This document shows, piece after piece, positions 58,801-63,596 of a DNA stretch of 64,000 bases. A program made the position numbers and the translations under genes. The stretch lies in NCBI GenBank assembly GCA_023333565.1, contig JAJKFH010001865.1:1302001-1366000 (forward strand), in the 5' to 3' direction. The DNA is from Puffinus mauretanicus (taxonomy: Eukaryota > Chordata > Aves > Procellariiformes > Procellariidae). The notes below the pieces were generated by a model. The model was not told where the DNA came from. It was given only the letters and a program-made list of their open reading frames with translations, and did no database searches. Position 1 is the first letter of the stretch. Every line of letters begins with the position of its first letter.

Positions 58801-59800
58801 GGCAACACGATCAGCCCTGGTCCAGCAGCATCTGAAAGTAAGAACAAAACAACTAGACAGTTACACAAGTCACAGTAATGCTGTCAAAAACACGTTATTT
58901 ATACATCGCGACTAACATTCTTTGGCAATCACCCCACTTCACCCACAAACGTGCTTAAAAATTATTTCCAGTCCTCTCCCCCCCAAGCCTTTTGGGGGCC
59001 ACGGAGTTTTATAGCCTTCTTGGACTTTCTAAAAAGAGCAGCACTCCTGCAAGTTACAGTACCGACGCTGCAAGACGTGCCAACCTATATTTAGCCTGTA
59101 AAGCTGCTTGGACCCAGGCAGCCTTCCTCCATTTCCACAGCAGCCAGCACCTGGGGAGCTACAAACTCCGTGACGCGATCATCTCGGGCCGCTACTCAGC
59201 GGGCTACAGCCCAATGCTACTCATCTCGACACGGAAGGCCCGGGCCCTACCCCCCTCAGCACCCCCTGCAGGCACCACCGCCACCCCCCACCCCCCACCG
59301 GGAGCGGCCCGGCAGCGGCACGACGGCCCCGCCGAGGGAGGCGGCCGCTGACACTCTGCGCCGCGCAGGCCGGGACGGGGAGCGGCTCGAAGCCAGCAGA
59401 CACCTTTTTTCCCCAAACGGAAGAGAACGGCCCTGCCCCTGCCCTCCCCGGAGCTGCCGCGAGGGGCGGGAGCCAAGACCGAGGGGCCCGTCCCCCGTCG
59501 TCCCCCGTTCCGCCGCCACTCGCCTGAGAGAGACGAACCGCGGCCCAACCGCCAAAACTTCAAACCGCCGCTCCCTCCGCACGCGCCCTCCCGCGCCCGT
59601 TGCGCTGCCCTGCCTCGCCCCGCCCACGCCGCTCCGCCGCGCAGCGCCCCCCGGCGGGCGGGCGGGCCCCACCCGCTCACCTGGCGCGCGACAGACACAA
59701 CAGCTCCCCCACCCCAGACCAACCCTTGGCGGGGAGCGCGTGCGCAGCGCCGCCGCTCACCTCCCAAACTTTCCCGAGCCCGCGCGCGCGCTTCGCCCTC
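1743..59800 (-). CDS. CEP192: CEP192, centrosomal scaffold protein (3' part outside window)
   Basis: CEP192 recruits and activates Aurora A and PLK1 at the centrosome and brings PLK4 to the mother centriole, driving pericentriolar material assembly, spindle formation and centriole duplication (known for the family). I joined 34 coding exons by hand. Every internal boundary is GT-AG, the phases are continuous, and the product is about 2195 residues from ATG at 58773 to the last exon seen (1743). Similarity to remembered vertebrate CEP192 is strong at the N-terminus ([15 protein letters not shown]), the block [11 protein letters not shown] and the whole C-terminal half. The N-terminal half is mostly disordered; from about residue 1386 it is Ig/ASH-like beta domains. 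About 340-390 C-terminal residues and the stop lie left of position 1. The CpG-island promoter with CCAAT boxes suits a housekeeping, cell-cycle gene. SEH1L lies directly upstream on the same strand. Confidence 0.96.
2233..2405 (-). CDS. CEP192: CEP192 exon 34
   Basis: Acceptor TTTCAG, donor GTAAGT. Encodes residues about 2097-2154, [18 protein letters not shown] (human [18 protein letters not shown]) and [19 protein letters not shown]. Intron 34 is 366 bp with one poly-A run. Confidence 0.94.
2757..3235 (-). mobile_element. CR1 LINE fragment (3' end), sense to CEP192
   Basis: Read on plus, it starts with the reverse complement of the CR1 3' terminus (AGAATG...GGAGGGACCTCTGGAGATC) and continues through the usual CTGCTCAAAGCAGGGTCAG block and the C-rich part. 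The element therefore lies on minus. The terminal octamer repeats are lost and the coding remnant is broken, which suggests an older copy. It sits in intron 33. Confidence 0.85.
4075..4216 (-). CDS. CEP192: CEP192 exon 33
   Basis: Acceptor TTTTAG, donor GTAATA. Encodes residues about 2050-2096 with [20 protein letters not shown] (human DVQLFYGSMCKIILSVIGEF). Intron 33 (1669 bp) contains a CR1 fragment. Confidence 0.94.
7272..8403 (-). mobile_element. Solo LTR of an endogenous retrovirus (ERVL-like), sense to CEP192
   Basis: A 1.1-kb unit that I recognise as a common bird LTR. On minus it runs TGTATAGGG...AACCCACCACA, with TG...CA ends. Flanks TCCGT and TCCAT may be a 5-bp target duplication with one change. 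On minus an AATAAA (complement of 7457-7462) precedes the U5-like end, whose layout resembles the LTR at 30602. No internal retroviral genes adjoin, so it is a solo LTR. The U3 part contains nine GCTCC-centred tandem units. A 240-codon frame inside is not a gene. It lies in intron 32. Confidence 0.75.
7685..8110. repeat. Tandem array inside the LTR, period about 40-54 bp
   Basis: The motif CTGCTCCAGC (variants CTTCTCCAAC, CCGCTCCGGC, CTGCTCCACC) begins at 7685, 7731, 7773, 7822, 7870, 7914, about 7967, 8008 and 8088. Most copies are followed by GTGGGTCC and CCCACGGG. The last gap is about two periods. Confidence 0.8.
8543..8652 (-). CDS. CEP192: CEP192 exon 32
   Basis: Acceptor AACAG, donor GTAAGC. 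Encodes residues about 2013-2049, including [20 protein letters not shown] (human LHKPEMIKQILPEHSVLQNI). The donor lies only 139 bp from a sense-oriented solo LTR in intron 32 (4326 bp). Confidence 0.94.
10716..10828 (-). CDS. CEP192: CEP192 exon 31
   Basis: Acceptor TATCAG, donor GTAAGA. Encodes residues about 1976-2012 with [17 protein letters not shown] (human STVYLFGGDEISRQQYR). Intron 31 (2063 bp) shows no recognised repeat. Confidence 0.95.
11045..11305 (-). CDS. CEP192: CEP192 exon 30
   Basis: The acceptor follows a C/T-rich tract (CCCCCAG); donor GTAAGT; both phase 0. Encodes residues 1889-1975: [65 protein letters not shown]. This is the region of the conserved SPD-2/CEP192 Ig-like domain. 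Intron 30 is 216 bp. Confidence 0.96.
11837..12013 (-). CDS. CEP192: CEP192 exon 29
   Basis: Acceptor TTATAG, donor GTAAGA, both phase 0. Encodes residues 1830-1888, [19 protein letters not shown] to [17 protein letters not shown], closely matching human. Intron 29 is 531 bp. Confidence 0.96.
12804..12894 (-). CDS. CEP192: CEP192 exon 28 (source of an intronic duplicate)
   Basis: Acceptor TTTTTCAG, donor GTAACT. Encodes residues about 1799-1829: [20 protein letters not shown] then [10 protein letters not shown], conserved with human. The exon and about 140 bp of intron 27 resemble 26181-26384 in intron 19. Intron 28 is 790 bp. Confidence 0.95.
12831..13034 (-). repeat. Intragenic duplication, parent copy (exon 28 and intron 27 border)
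   Basis: This block matches 26181-26384 in the same orientation. The intronic 140 bp is about four-fifths identical by eye and shares the run ATTTATTCATGGAAACAA. The exon part is weaker but aligns through AGTCAT and AGAGTTA. Confidence 0.75.
14744..14920 (-). CDS. CEP192: CEP192 exon 27
   Basis: Acceptor TTAAAG, donor GTAAGT. Encodes residues about 1740-1798. [18 protein letters not shown] and [18 protein letters not shown] match human VQPFGPQYEVVLKGEVIS and PSILSNKQFLAWGGVPLG. Intron 27 (1849 bp) has one end duplicated into intron 19. Confidence 0.95.
17063..17178 (-). CDS. CEP192: CEP192 exon 26
   Basis: Acceptor TTCAG, donor GTAACA. Encodes residues 1702-1739, [20 protein letters not shown] then VLFFPKN (human FSVDPKNLLLKPGEEHEVIVSFTPKD). 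This is the typical end strand of an ASH/MSP-like domain. Intron 26 (2142 bp) has A-rich tracts but no recognised transposon. Confidence 0.95.
18113..21360 (-). mobile_element. Long CR1 LINE with ORF1 tail and ORF2, sense to CEP192
   Basis: The 3' end at about 18113 shows the ATTCTATG-type terminus. On minus, an ORF1 C-terminus (about 21355-21118) reads [20 protein letters not shown] to LIDRALN-stop. It carries the DGIHLS block of the CR1 ORF1 esterase (SGNH hydrolase) domain and one internal stop. ORF2 follows: endonuclease (21072-20116, with [13 protein letters not shown] and [10 protein letters not shown]), then reverse transcriptase (20039-18534, with [19 protein letters not shown] and KFADDTKL). 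Stops near 19745, 19370 and 19170 break ORF2, so the copy is not autonomous as read. The 5' end is truncated inside ORF1. Fairly young by eye. It sits in intron 25. Confidence 0.92.
21493..21585 (-). CDS. CEP192: CEP192 exon 25
   Basis: Acceptor TTCCAG, donor GTAGGT, both phase 0. Encodes residues 1671-1701 including [19 protein letters not shown] (human [19 protein letters not shown]). Intron 25 (4314 bp) contains the large CR1 element. Confidence 0.96.
21715..21854 (-). CDS. CEP192: CEP192 exon 24
   Basis: Acceptor TCCTAG; the donor GTTTGC is the weakest in the gene. Encodes residues about 1624-1670 with [20 protein letters not shown] and [14 protein letters not shown], conserved with human. 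Intron 24 is 129 bp. Confidence 0.95.
22522..22585 (-). CDS. CEP192: CEP192 exon 23 (64 bp)
   Basis: Acceptor TTTCAG, donor GTATAG. Encodes [20 protein letters not shown], residues about 1603-1623; human is DPEFLMIWVLFHSPKKQISS. Intron 23 is 667 bp. Confidence 0.95.
22794..22937 (-). CDS. CEP192: CEP192 exon 22
   Basis: Acceptor GACAG, donor GTGAGT, both phase 0. Encodes residues 1555-1602, [15 protein letters not shown] to [14 protein letters not shown], conserved with human. Intron 22 is 208 bp. Confidence 0.95.
23853..23978 (-). CDS. CEP192: CEP192 exon 21
   Basis: Acceptor ACCAG, donor GTAAGT, both phase 0. Encodes residues 1513-1554. [20 protein letters not shown] is the start of an ASH-like domain (human [20 protein letters not shown]). 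Intron 21 is 915 bp. Confidence 0.96.
25447..25677 (-). CDS. CEP192: CEP192 exon 20
   Basis: Acceptor after poly-T (TTTTCAG), donor GTAAGT, both phase 0. Encodes residues 1436-1512, including [20 protein letters not shown] and [15 protein letters not shown], closely matching human. Intron 20 is 1468 bp with no recognised repeat. Confidence 0.96.
26157..26184. repeat. Perfect 14-bp tandem duplication
   Basis: CTGTTGTGAAAATA occurs twice head to tail, at the edge of the exon 28-like duplicate. Confidence 0.9.
26181..26384 (-). pseudogene. Decayed copy of CEP192 exon 28 and its acceptor, in intron 19
   Basis: A direct duplicate of 12831-13034. The acceptor TTTTTCAG is kept (AG at 26250-26249 on minus). 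The exon-like part that follows has in-frame stops and small indels, and the donor side is lost beside a perfect 14-bp tandem repeat (26157-26184). It is best read as a dead pseudoexon. Whether it is ever spliced in is unknown. Confidence 0.7.
27557..27705 (-). CDS. CEP192: CEP192 exon 19, start of conserved beta-domain region
   Basis: Acceptor CCAAAG, donor GTAAGA. Encodes residues about 1386-1435. [20 protein letters not shown] and [20 protein letters not shown] are almost identical to human. This is the first Ig/ASH-like domain of the SPD-2-family C-terminus. The following intron 19 (1879 bp) contains the exon 28-like duplicate. Confidence 0.96.
29481..30378 (-). CDS. CEP192: CEP192 exon 18 (898 bp)
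   Basis: Acceptor TACTAG, donor GTAAGT. Encodes residues 1087-1385. [11 protein letters not shown] and [20 protein letters not shown] correspond to human ELSTTIIQGSP and AAPFAQRYLGTLPSTGSTTL. The end is Gly/Ser/Asn-rich ([20 protein letters not shown]). This is the linker leading into the folded C-terminal domains. Intron 18 is 1775 bp. Confidence 0.95.
30602..31137 (+). mobile_element. Solo LTR (bird ERVL-type), antisense to CEP192
   Basis: It begins TGTACTGGGTCTGGCTGG and has the U3/R landmarks of a very common bird ERVL LTR: GACAGCTGACCCCAACTGAC, then CAGCAATAAAACTG, then TTAAACTGTCTTTCTCTC. It ends near GGGGTCAACCCACCACT. It is flanked on both sides by CTAGG (30597-30601 and 31138-31142), a 5-bp target duplication. 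No retroviral coding sequence adjoins. It lies in intron 17, 224 bp from the exon 18 acceptor. Confidence 0.88.
31411..31995 (-). mobile_element. CR1 LINE 3' fragment, sense to CEP192
   Basis: The terminus ATCATAGAATCATTTAGGTTGG marks the 3' end. On minus an ORF2 tail reads [19 protein letters not shown] to VALGDMV. It is the same subfamily as the copy at 38185-38728, from which it differs little, but in the opposite orientation. It is 5'-truncated in the REMIVPLY region and lies in intron 17. Confidence 0.92.
31983..32043. repeat. Tandem duplication (about 31 bp x 2) at the CR1 5' edge
   Basis: ATTTCTGAT...ATCGATCCTAA occurs at 31983-32013 and again, with small changes, at 32014-32043. Confidence 0.65.
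33478..33495. repeat. (TC)n microsatellite
   Basis: About eight TC units in intron 17. Confidence 0.8.
34986..35157 (-). CDS. CEP192: CEP192 exon 17
   Basis: Acceptor TTTCAG, donor GTAAGA; leaves in phase 0. Encodes residues about 1029-1086 with [16 protein letters not shown], matching human SPAGVSRLTYVSEPESS. Exons 15-17 together are 1341 bp, a multiple of 3. Intron 17 (4607 bp) holds a sense CR1 and an antisense solo LTR. Confidence 0.95.
36611..36737 (-). CDS. CEP192: CEP192 exon 16
   Basis: Acceptor ACCAG, donor GTAAAT. Encodes residues about 987-1028. [19 protein letters not shown] and [10 protein letters not shown] match human [19 protein letters not shown]. Several Ser-Pro/Thr-Ser-Pro sites suggest proline-directed phosphorylation. 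Intron 16 is 1453 bp without recognised repeats. Confidence 0.95.
36846..37887 (-). CDS. CEP192: CEP192 exon 15 (1042 bp)
   Basis: The largest exon. Acceptor TTGTAG, donor GTAAGT. Encodes residues 640-986. It opens with a conserved block ([15 protein letters not shown] and [15 protein letters not shown]; human [23 protein letters not shown]) and later has [10 protein letters not shown] and [10 protein letters not shown], both with clear human counterparts. Between them it is fast-evolving, charged and Ser-rich, probably disordered. Intron 15 is only 108 bp. Confidence 0.96.
38185..38728 (+). mobile_element. CR1 LINE 3' fragment, antisense to CEP192
   Basis: Begins at CCCCTGTACTCAGCACTGG (ORF2 PLYSALV region) and ends with the terminal TGATTCTATGATTCTATG octamers. 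The ORF2 tail reads [19 protein letters not shown], nearly the same as the inverted copy at 31411-31995. It lies in intron 14. Confidence 0.93.
39078..40080 (+). mobile_element. Older CR1 LINE fragment, antisense to CEP192
   Basis: Starts in the reverse transcriptase region ([14 protein letters not shown], then [20 protein letters not shown], where the catalytic ADD is changed to AHH) and runs on to a 3' UTR ending near CAACCATTCTGTGATTTG. There are many indels and stops. More diverged than the neighbouring copy, so an earlier insertion. Confidence 0.88.
40946..41076 (-). CDS. CEP192: CEP192 exon 14
   Basis: Acceptor TCTTAG, donor GTATTT; phase 1 in, phase 0 out. Encodes residues about 596-639 ([19 protein letters not shown]...). 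Poorly conserved and polar; accepted from splice sites and phase. The following intron 14 (3058 bp) holds two antisense CR1 copies. Confidence 0.83.
41734..41822. repeat. T/G homopolymer-rich tract
   Basis: Runs of eight T, ten G, then GTTTG-type repeats and twelve T on plus; in the CEP192 transcript this is A/C-rich. It lies in intron 13. Confidence 0.8.
43028..43151 (-). CDS. CEP192: CEP192 exon 13
   Basis: Acceptor TTATAG, donor GTAATT. Encodes residues 555-595 with [20 protein letters not shown], matching human PSFGYFIRSPEKREPIALIR. Intron 13 (1951 bp) carries a T/G homopolymer tract at 41734-41822. Confidence 0.95.
44107..44298 (-). CDS. CEP192: CEP192 exon 12
   Basis: Acceptor CTGCAG, donor GTATGT, both phase 0. 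Encodes residues 491-554. [19 protein letters not shown] and [17 protein letters not shown] are the most conserved N-terminal block of CEP192, at the end of the Aurora A-binding segment. Intron 12 is 955 bp. Confidence 0.96.
44379..44443 (-). CDS. CEP192: CEP192 exon 11 (65 bp)
   Basis: Acceptor TTTTAAG, donor GTAACT. Encodes [20 protein letters not shown], residues about 469-490, a helix-forming stretch matching human SEAFDLIAQDEEEFNKEHQF within the Aurora A-binding region. It lies only 80 bp from exon 12. Confidence 0.93.
46953..47093 (-). CDS. CEP192: CEP192 exon 10, Aurora A-binding region
   Basis: Acceptor TTTCAG, donor GTACGT. Encodes residues about 422-468 with [20 protein letters not shown], almost identical to human [20 protein letters not shown]. 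In the family this is part of the segment that binds and activates Aurora A. Intron 10 (2509 bp) contains only scattered A-tracts (for example 46866-46880). Confidence 0.95.
47435..47774 (-). CDS. CEP192: CEP192 exon 9
   Basis: Acceptor TTCTAAG, donor GTAGGT. Encodes residues 309-421, a polar region ([19 protein letters not shown] to ISLATTDKG) just before the Aurora A-binding part. Little similarity to mammals at residue level. The open frame across the full 340 bp and correct phases support it. Intron 9 is 341 bp. Confidence 0.9.
48030..48170 (-). CDS. CEP192: CEP192 exon 8
   Basis: The acceptor follows an A/T-rich tract (TTTAAAAG); donor GTATGA. Both ends are phase 0. Encodes residues 262-308, acidic and Ser/Gln-rich ([16 protein letters not shown]). 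No domain is visible; intrinsic disorder is likely. Intron 8 is only 255 bp. Confidence 0.87.
50640..50794 (-). CDS. CEP192: CEP192 exon 7, PLK4-binding acidic region
   Basis: Acceptor AATAG, donor GTAGGT (the donor giving phase 0 was chosen because exon 8 enters in phase 0). Encodes residues about 210-261. [21 protein letters not shown] is nearly identical to the vertebrate acidic patch that binds the PLK4 cryptic polo box (family knowledge). Intron 7 (2469 bp) contains a poly-C/G-rich tract at 50007-50020 and no recognised transposon. Confidence 0.94.
53331..53463 (-). CDS. CEP192: CEP192 exon 6, start of PLK4-binding acidic region
   Basis: Acceptor TCACAG, donor GTAAGT. Encodes residues about 166-209. 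[20 protein letters not shown] aligns with human SLLENEKL...LEDSSDDD. The terminal SEEDST runs into the [10 protein letters not shown] of exon 7, so the acidic PLK4-binding motif is split by a phase 1 intron. Intron 6 (2536 bp) has no recognisable repeat. Confidence 0.92.
55020..55066 (-). CDS. CEP192: CEP192 exon 5 (47 bp)
   Basis: A short exon with acceptor TTCCAG and donor GTGAAA. It encodes [16 protein letters not shown], residues about 150-165. It is required to keep frame between exons 4 and 6: phase 1 enters, phase 0 leaves. Weak similarity makes it less certain than its neighbours. Intron 5 (1556 bp) is unremarkable. Confidence 0.75.
56614..56768 (-). CDS. CEP192: CEP192 exon 4
   Basis: Acceptor TTCTAG, donor GTATTA. 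Encodes residues about 98-149, a polar, probably disordered stretch ([16 protein letters not shown], ending [11 protein letters not shown]). It diverges from mammals; support comes mainly from splice sites, phase and position. Intron 4 (1547 bp) shows no clear repeat. Confidence 0.85.
57637..57759 (-). CDS. CEP192: CEP192 exon 3
   Basis: Acceptor TTACAG, donor GTAAGT; enters and leaves in phase 2. Encodes residues about 57-97, including [20 protein letters not shown] and RFVLSFRDD, which align with the matching Ser-rich stretch of human CEP192. Intron 3 (868 bp) shows no recognisable repeat. Confidence 0.92.
57832..57849. repeat. G-run with quadruplex potential, intron 2
   Basis: The plus strand reads GGGGGCGGGGAGGGGGGG, about 73 bp upstream of the exon 3 acceptor (57759) in CEP192 orientation. 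The transcript is C-rich here. Confidence 0.7.
58604..58831 (-). CDS. CEP192: CEP192 exon 2, start codon
   Basis: The acceptor TTTCAG ends at 58832 and the donor GTGAGA begins at 58603. Coding starts at the ATG at 58773; a second ATG follows directly at 58770, and MEDF is the form that aligns with mammals. It encodes residues 1-56, including the hydrophobic N-terminal segment and [11 protein letters not shown]. The Thr of that last block corresponds to the PLK1 polo-box docking Thr (human T44). The 58 bases before the ATG are 5' UTR. Intron 2 (844 bp) carries a G-run at 57832-57849. Confidence 0.93.
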
Positions 59801-60200
59801 CCGCCCGTACCCCGCCTCGCCCCGCCGCCAGCCAATGGGCGAGCCCCAGCCGGAGCCGACGATTGGCCAGCGGGGCACGGCAGGAGGAAAAAGTTTGAGG
59901 GGGAAGAGAGAGAGGGAGATACTGATTGGGCGAGGGGCGCGCGGCACCGCCCGACACCGCCCCCCGCGGTGCTCCGTCGTCCGTTAGGCGGTGCGGCGGA
60001 GCGGGGCTGCCCCGGGAGAGCGGAGCCGGCGACAGGTAGCTTCGCGCTAACGCCGGCTGAGGTTTTTGGAAGGGGTCGATGATTATCGGTTATTTCAGGT
60101 GTTTGCTTACGGACCGGTGAGGTTTGAATCCCGGTACCGGTGAGTAGCTCGGGGTCTTTCAGGGGAACGGCGGCGGCCACCGCGTCGCCGCTGAGATGTG
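59160..60200. promoter_or_regulatory. CpG-island promoter of CEP192, possibly bidirectional
   Basis: About 1 kb of very GC- and CpG-rich DNA in an otherwise AT-rich window. Three CCAAT boxes cluster here: 59832-59836 on plus, 59862-59866 and 59925-59929 on minus. This is the NF-Y arrangement common in TATA-less cell-cycle promoters. No TATA box is evident at the expected place. Long open frames on both strands here are a by-product of GC richness. The plus-strand side continues GC-rich to about 60200 and carries splice-donor-like sites, so divergent transcription is possible. Confidence 0.8.
59681..59800 (-). other. CEP192: CEP192 exon 1, probable non-coding 5' UTR
   Basis: Exon 2 has a good acceptor in front of untranslated bases, so a separate 5' UTR exon must exist. 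On the minus strand the CpG island contains two strong donors, CCAG|GTGAGC (exon end 59681) and GGAG|GTGAGC (exon end 59761). Either could end exon 1. The start site is placed loosely near 59770-59800, 60-130 bases downstream of two minus-strand CCAAT boxes. The right-hand end is a guess. Confidence 0.4.
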
Positions 60201-62829
60201 CTGCCAGTGATGTCTGAGCCGCCGGTTTGGCCCTGCTGCCCCGGGCCAGGGTATAACCACCTAGAACGGAAAAAGCTTCCGTTTACTTATGTGACACTTT
60301 TTATTTATATGACAGGCGTTGTTTATATTACTGACTTTTTTTTGTCGTATTGTTGCTATATGAGTCACTTCGATGAGATTGAGCAATGTGCCGTACCTAG
60401 ATGATTTTATTTCAGTTTTGAAGCACAAATGTCACATTCTTTTAAGTAGAGGATGAGAAGACAGCCGATGCCTTCCAAACAAGGTACATAGGAATACATG
60501 TATGTATGTATGACAACTTCAAAGATCTAAATCGAATTCAGTGTTATTCCAGGACATTTTTACAATACACTACTTCCACAGTTGTATTCCTGGTATGGAA
60601 ATTGCAAAAAGCTAGAATGAGAGTGAAAAATCACACACATCAGAATTTCATACCATGTTCAAAACAAAAACAGTAACAACAACAAAAAAAAAACCAAAAC
60701 CAAAGCCACCTCCTGGCTACTACAAGACCCAAAAACTTCTAGTCTTGGAAGTTCAAGCTGAGATGCCCTCCAAGTACATAAACAGTATACGGGATAATGC
60801 ATGTCTTTCAGAAGAAGAAAAGGGACAGCAGCCTTACAAATTGCTAGACAAATTTAAAATATTGCAAGTACCTGCTGTAATCATCCCTTTCTAAGCCCTT
60901 CTATAATCTCCCTCCCTCTTGGGGGTTCTGCTGCTTACATTCAAGGGCCCAGATCCTGCACAGAAGTACAGCTCATAATTTTCAGTCATGGGAGCAAGAG
61001 AGATGAATAAAGGGGGAAGCACAAGTTTGAGGAAGCAGAGGTGAACAGTCAAGGATATGGAGTGAAAGGTCCTGGTTTGGAGAGACATCAATGCAAAATG
61101 GCAGCCACGGGGAAAGGCAAGTATCAGCCCAAAACCAGTGTAAGTTTATTTGTTGAAGTCAAAGTACTTGGCCAGTCCCTTGGAAACGTGACTTGTTTGC
61201 ACTGAAAATGTAACAGCATGTTTCTATTAGCAAGAAGTTAACTGGAATTAGTCAGGATATCTAATAATAATACATGTTCAGCACAAAGGAAAATAATGTG
61301 ATCATGTTGAATTAACTAAACAAATGCATTAAAAGCTGCAAAAAGTTGCCATTTATTTTACTGGTATCATAAGAGGATATTCTGGGCTCCAAAACGACAA
61401 CAGAAGCAAATTTAAAAAAAAAAATGCAAGCGGGAATCTTTCCCTTAGATCTGGCTTATCAAGGATGGTTATATGTAAAGAATTATCTTTGGATATATTC
61501 TACGCTTGTTTTTGTTACACTGCAGTAATTGAGGCATATCTGAGACACTGTAGAGTCTCACAGCACAAACTTTAAGCAGCATATCTAGACGCTGCCACCT
61601 TGCTTTTCTTTATGGCTGCTTAGGAAGGAGACCTTTTTTTTCCCTGGTACAACTAGAAGTACAGTAAGGAAAAGATCAATTGCTGTATTGATCCCCTTCT
61701 AAAGGGTTAAACCTTCAAAAGTATATTCTGCTGCTTGCGTACCCAGAAACAGTTTCTTCTGTTTTAGGAATGAATCCCAGTATAATAGTTTTGGTCCTTT
61801 TTTTTTTTTTTTTTTTAATTAATGACTCATTCTCCCACAGAGGAATAGTTACTCCCTACCCCCATTTAAACCTTATTTTTAAATCATGTAACATTTCTGT
61901 TTACCATATGAAGTATGGTATAGTTCCATAAAAGTTAACTTTTTGGTAAAAAGGTCTAAGTACCTGCTTTTACTAAACAGTTCTGTTCCTGCTGGTTGAA
62001 AATTATCAGCAGCCTACCTCCACACACGGTCAGTCCATAACACCATTGTTACCTCTCATGGTTTTTTTTAGTAAATTAAAACTAGATTCCTCAGAGATAA
62101 ATCAAGAAACAAATGTGGTTTATCTGAGCAAAAATATAGCATATGAACAAATCAGGTTTCCAGAATACAAGTAAAACTCACAGGAACTTGCTCTCATTTT
62201 GGAAGAATGCAGGTTGCCCTCTCCATTACCTTATACTACTGGTCTAGCCCAGGAAGTAGCATAAGCCCCTTTTGAAGCACACTGAAAGACGCTATTACAC
62301 TTCGGGTTTCTGCTGCACAGAGCCCACTTTTGTCCTTCCTCCCCCTAAGATCTGCTGACCAGATTACATCCTGTACAGCAATGCTACTCCCTAGCAATGC
62401 CATGCAGTCACTGTCCGGTTTTATCCTCCCGCCTGCCTCACACCAGCCAAAGCTGAGTCAGTGCCAGCATGCTGATCCCCAGCAATGATGTTCCTGTGCT
62501 GACACATCAAAAAAGGAGGCTTTCAAGTCAGTACTATTTCTTCAAAATGTCCTAAGTGAATTATTCAATCACTGGAAAAGAATGAGGAAATAATTTCAAA
62601 TCCAACAACTCCAGTAGTCTCTGCAGACCTTCAACACACCCATGAGAAAAGTCAGAGCACACCCTGTGGCAGAAAAATGCAATACACAACTGTGCTTCCA
62701 GAATAGCATATGACTTCACAAAAGCAAAGCTATGAGAATGGACACCTGAATCAAAAAAGCTCCTTAATCAGGAACTTGTTTAAAAAAAAAAAAAAGCAAG
62801 CCTATTACAAGAAAAAGCATACTAATACA
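60201..62829. other. SEH1L-CEP192 intergenic spacer
   Basis: No gene, RNA gene or recognised transposon was seen. It contains a short ATGT microsatellite near 60498-60512, a poly-T run at 61798-61816 and scattered short open frames without similarity. The GC content falls sharply past about 60200. Confidence 0.6.
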
Positions 62830-63406
62830 GACGTTTTAGAATAAGTTTATTAGTCAACCACAATTATAAAATTTAAATATTTATACAGCAAGATGGAAAA
62901 TTCTTATGTAACCAAACGCTCCAAACTATTTTGCTGCAGTATACACAGGAATGGTGGTTTCTTTTACGAGTTGATCCAATATCATCCTTTAGTTACTCAA
63001 CAACTTCTTGAAGGCATGTTTAATTTTGAGAACGTATTTCACATTTGTCAGTGCAATATACAAAAAGAAAAAAAAAATCAAGAGCACATTAAACTGATTC
63101 CAAAAATAAAAGAAAAAAAAAAAAAAGAAAAAAAGGACAGGCACATTGAAGTCAGCTACTCTGTAAATAGCTCGTGGTTAATACTGTTTGTATGTGTTGC
63201 CATAGTTCAAAAGGTACAGATCAAAATGTTGCTTTGATACACAAATAACATGTCCCAAATGTTGTGGTTTGTTTTGCAAAACATGCATGAAGTCCCCAAA
63301 TTTTTTAAAATCTTCTGTACGAGAGAAGAAGTACAAAGGCAGACAGAAATGGAAGCATTCACAAACACCAGAATAAGGCCCTTCAGAGTTTATTTAAAGT
63401 AACATG
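62830..63406 (-). other. SEH1L: SEH1L 3' UTR
   Basis: Follows the SEH1L stop. On minus, AATAAA motifs lie at the complements of 63389-63394 (13 bases past the stop) and 62846-62851. The second, with a U/G-containing tail, is the more likely main poly(A) signal, so the transcript would end near 62830. It includes an A-rich run at 63107-63133. Confidence 0.6.
62846..62851 (-). terminator. SEH1L: Probable SEH1L polyadenylation signal
   Basis: AATAAA on minus, about 560 bases after the SEH1L stop, with cleavage expected 10-30 bases further left. Confidence 0.5.
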
Positions 63407-63596
63407 TTAAACCCCTTCATTCTCAGGTAATAGATTAAGAGGCCGAGATACACATCGTCTGCGAGGGTGAGGATACTGGATGTTGGCAGTGTCAGCATCG
63501 CAAGAGTGCTCTATCAGAGGAGGAGGAGGAAGGAGCTGGGCATGACTGGACCATCTCGATCCAGCCCGTGGGGAATCCAGAGGGGGAAAGAAATAC
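63407..63596 (-). CDS. SEH1L: SEH1L, alternative last coding exon (long isoform C-terminus)
   Basis: SEH1 is a WD-repeat protein of the Nup107-160 nuclear pore complex and of GATOR2; it also acts at kinetochores. This exon has acceptor TTTCAG (AG at 63598-63597) and encodes about 62 residues: PPLDSPRAGSR, then LLPPPPLIEHSCDADTANIQ, YPHPRRRCVSRPLNLLPENE and GV-stop (TAA at 63409-63407). This closely matches my memory of the C-terminal tail of the vertebrate long SEH1 isoform. It lies outside the WD propeller and is probably disordered. Position and orientation directly upstream of CEP192 match vertebrate synteny. The rest of the gene is right of the window. Confidence 0.87.

Noticed and set aside
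59170..59947. Long open frames of 242 and 247 codons on both strands of the CpG island
   Set aside because: Low-complexity Pro/Arg/Gly/Ala translations expected from GC-rich DNA; they overlap each other and the promoter.
59600..60180. 160- and 167-codon frames at the CEP192 promoter
   Set aside because: Same cause; no conserved motif and no link to exon 2.
60655..60894. 79-codon Lys/Pro-rich frame upstream of CEP192
   Set aside because: Starts in a low-complexity A/C tract; no supporting promoter, splice site or similarity.
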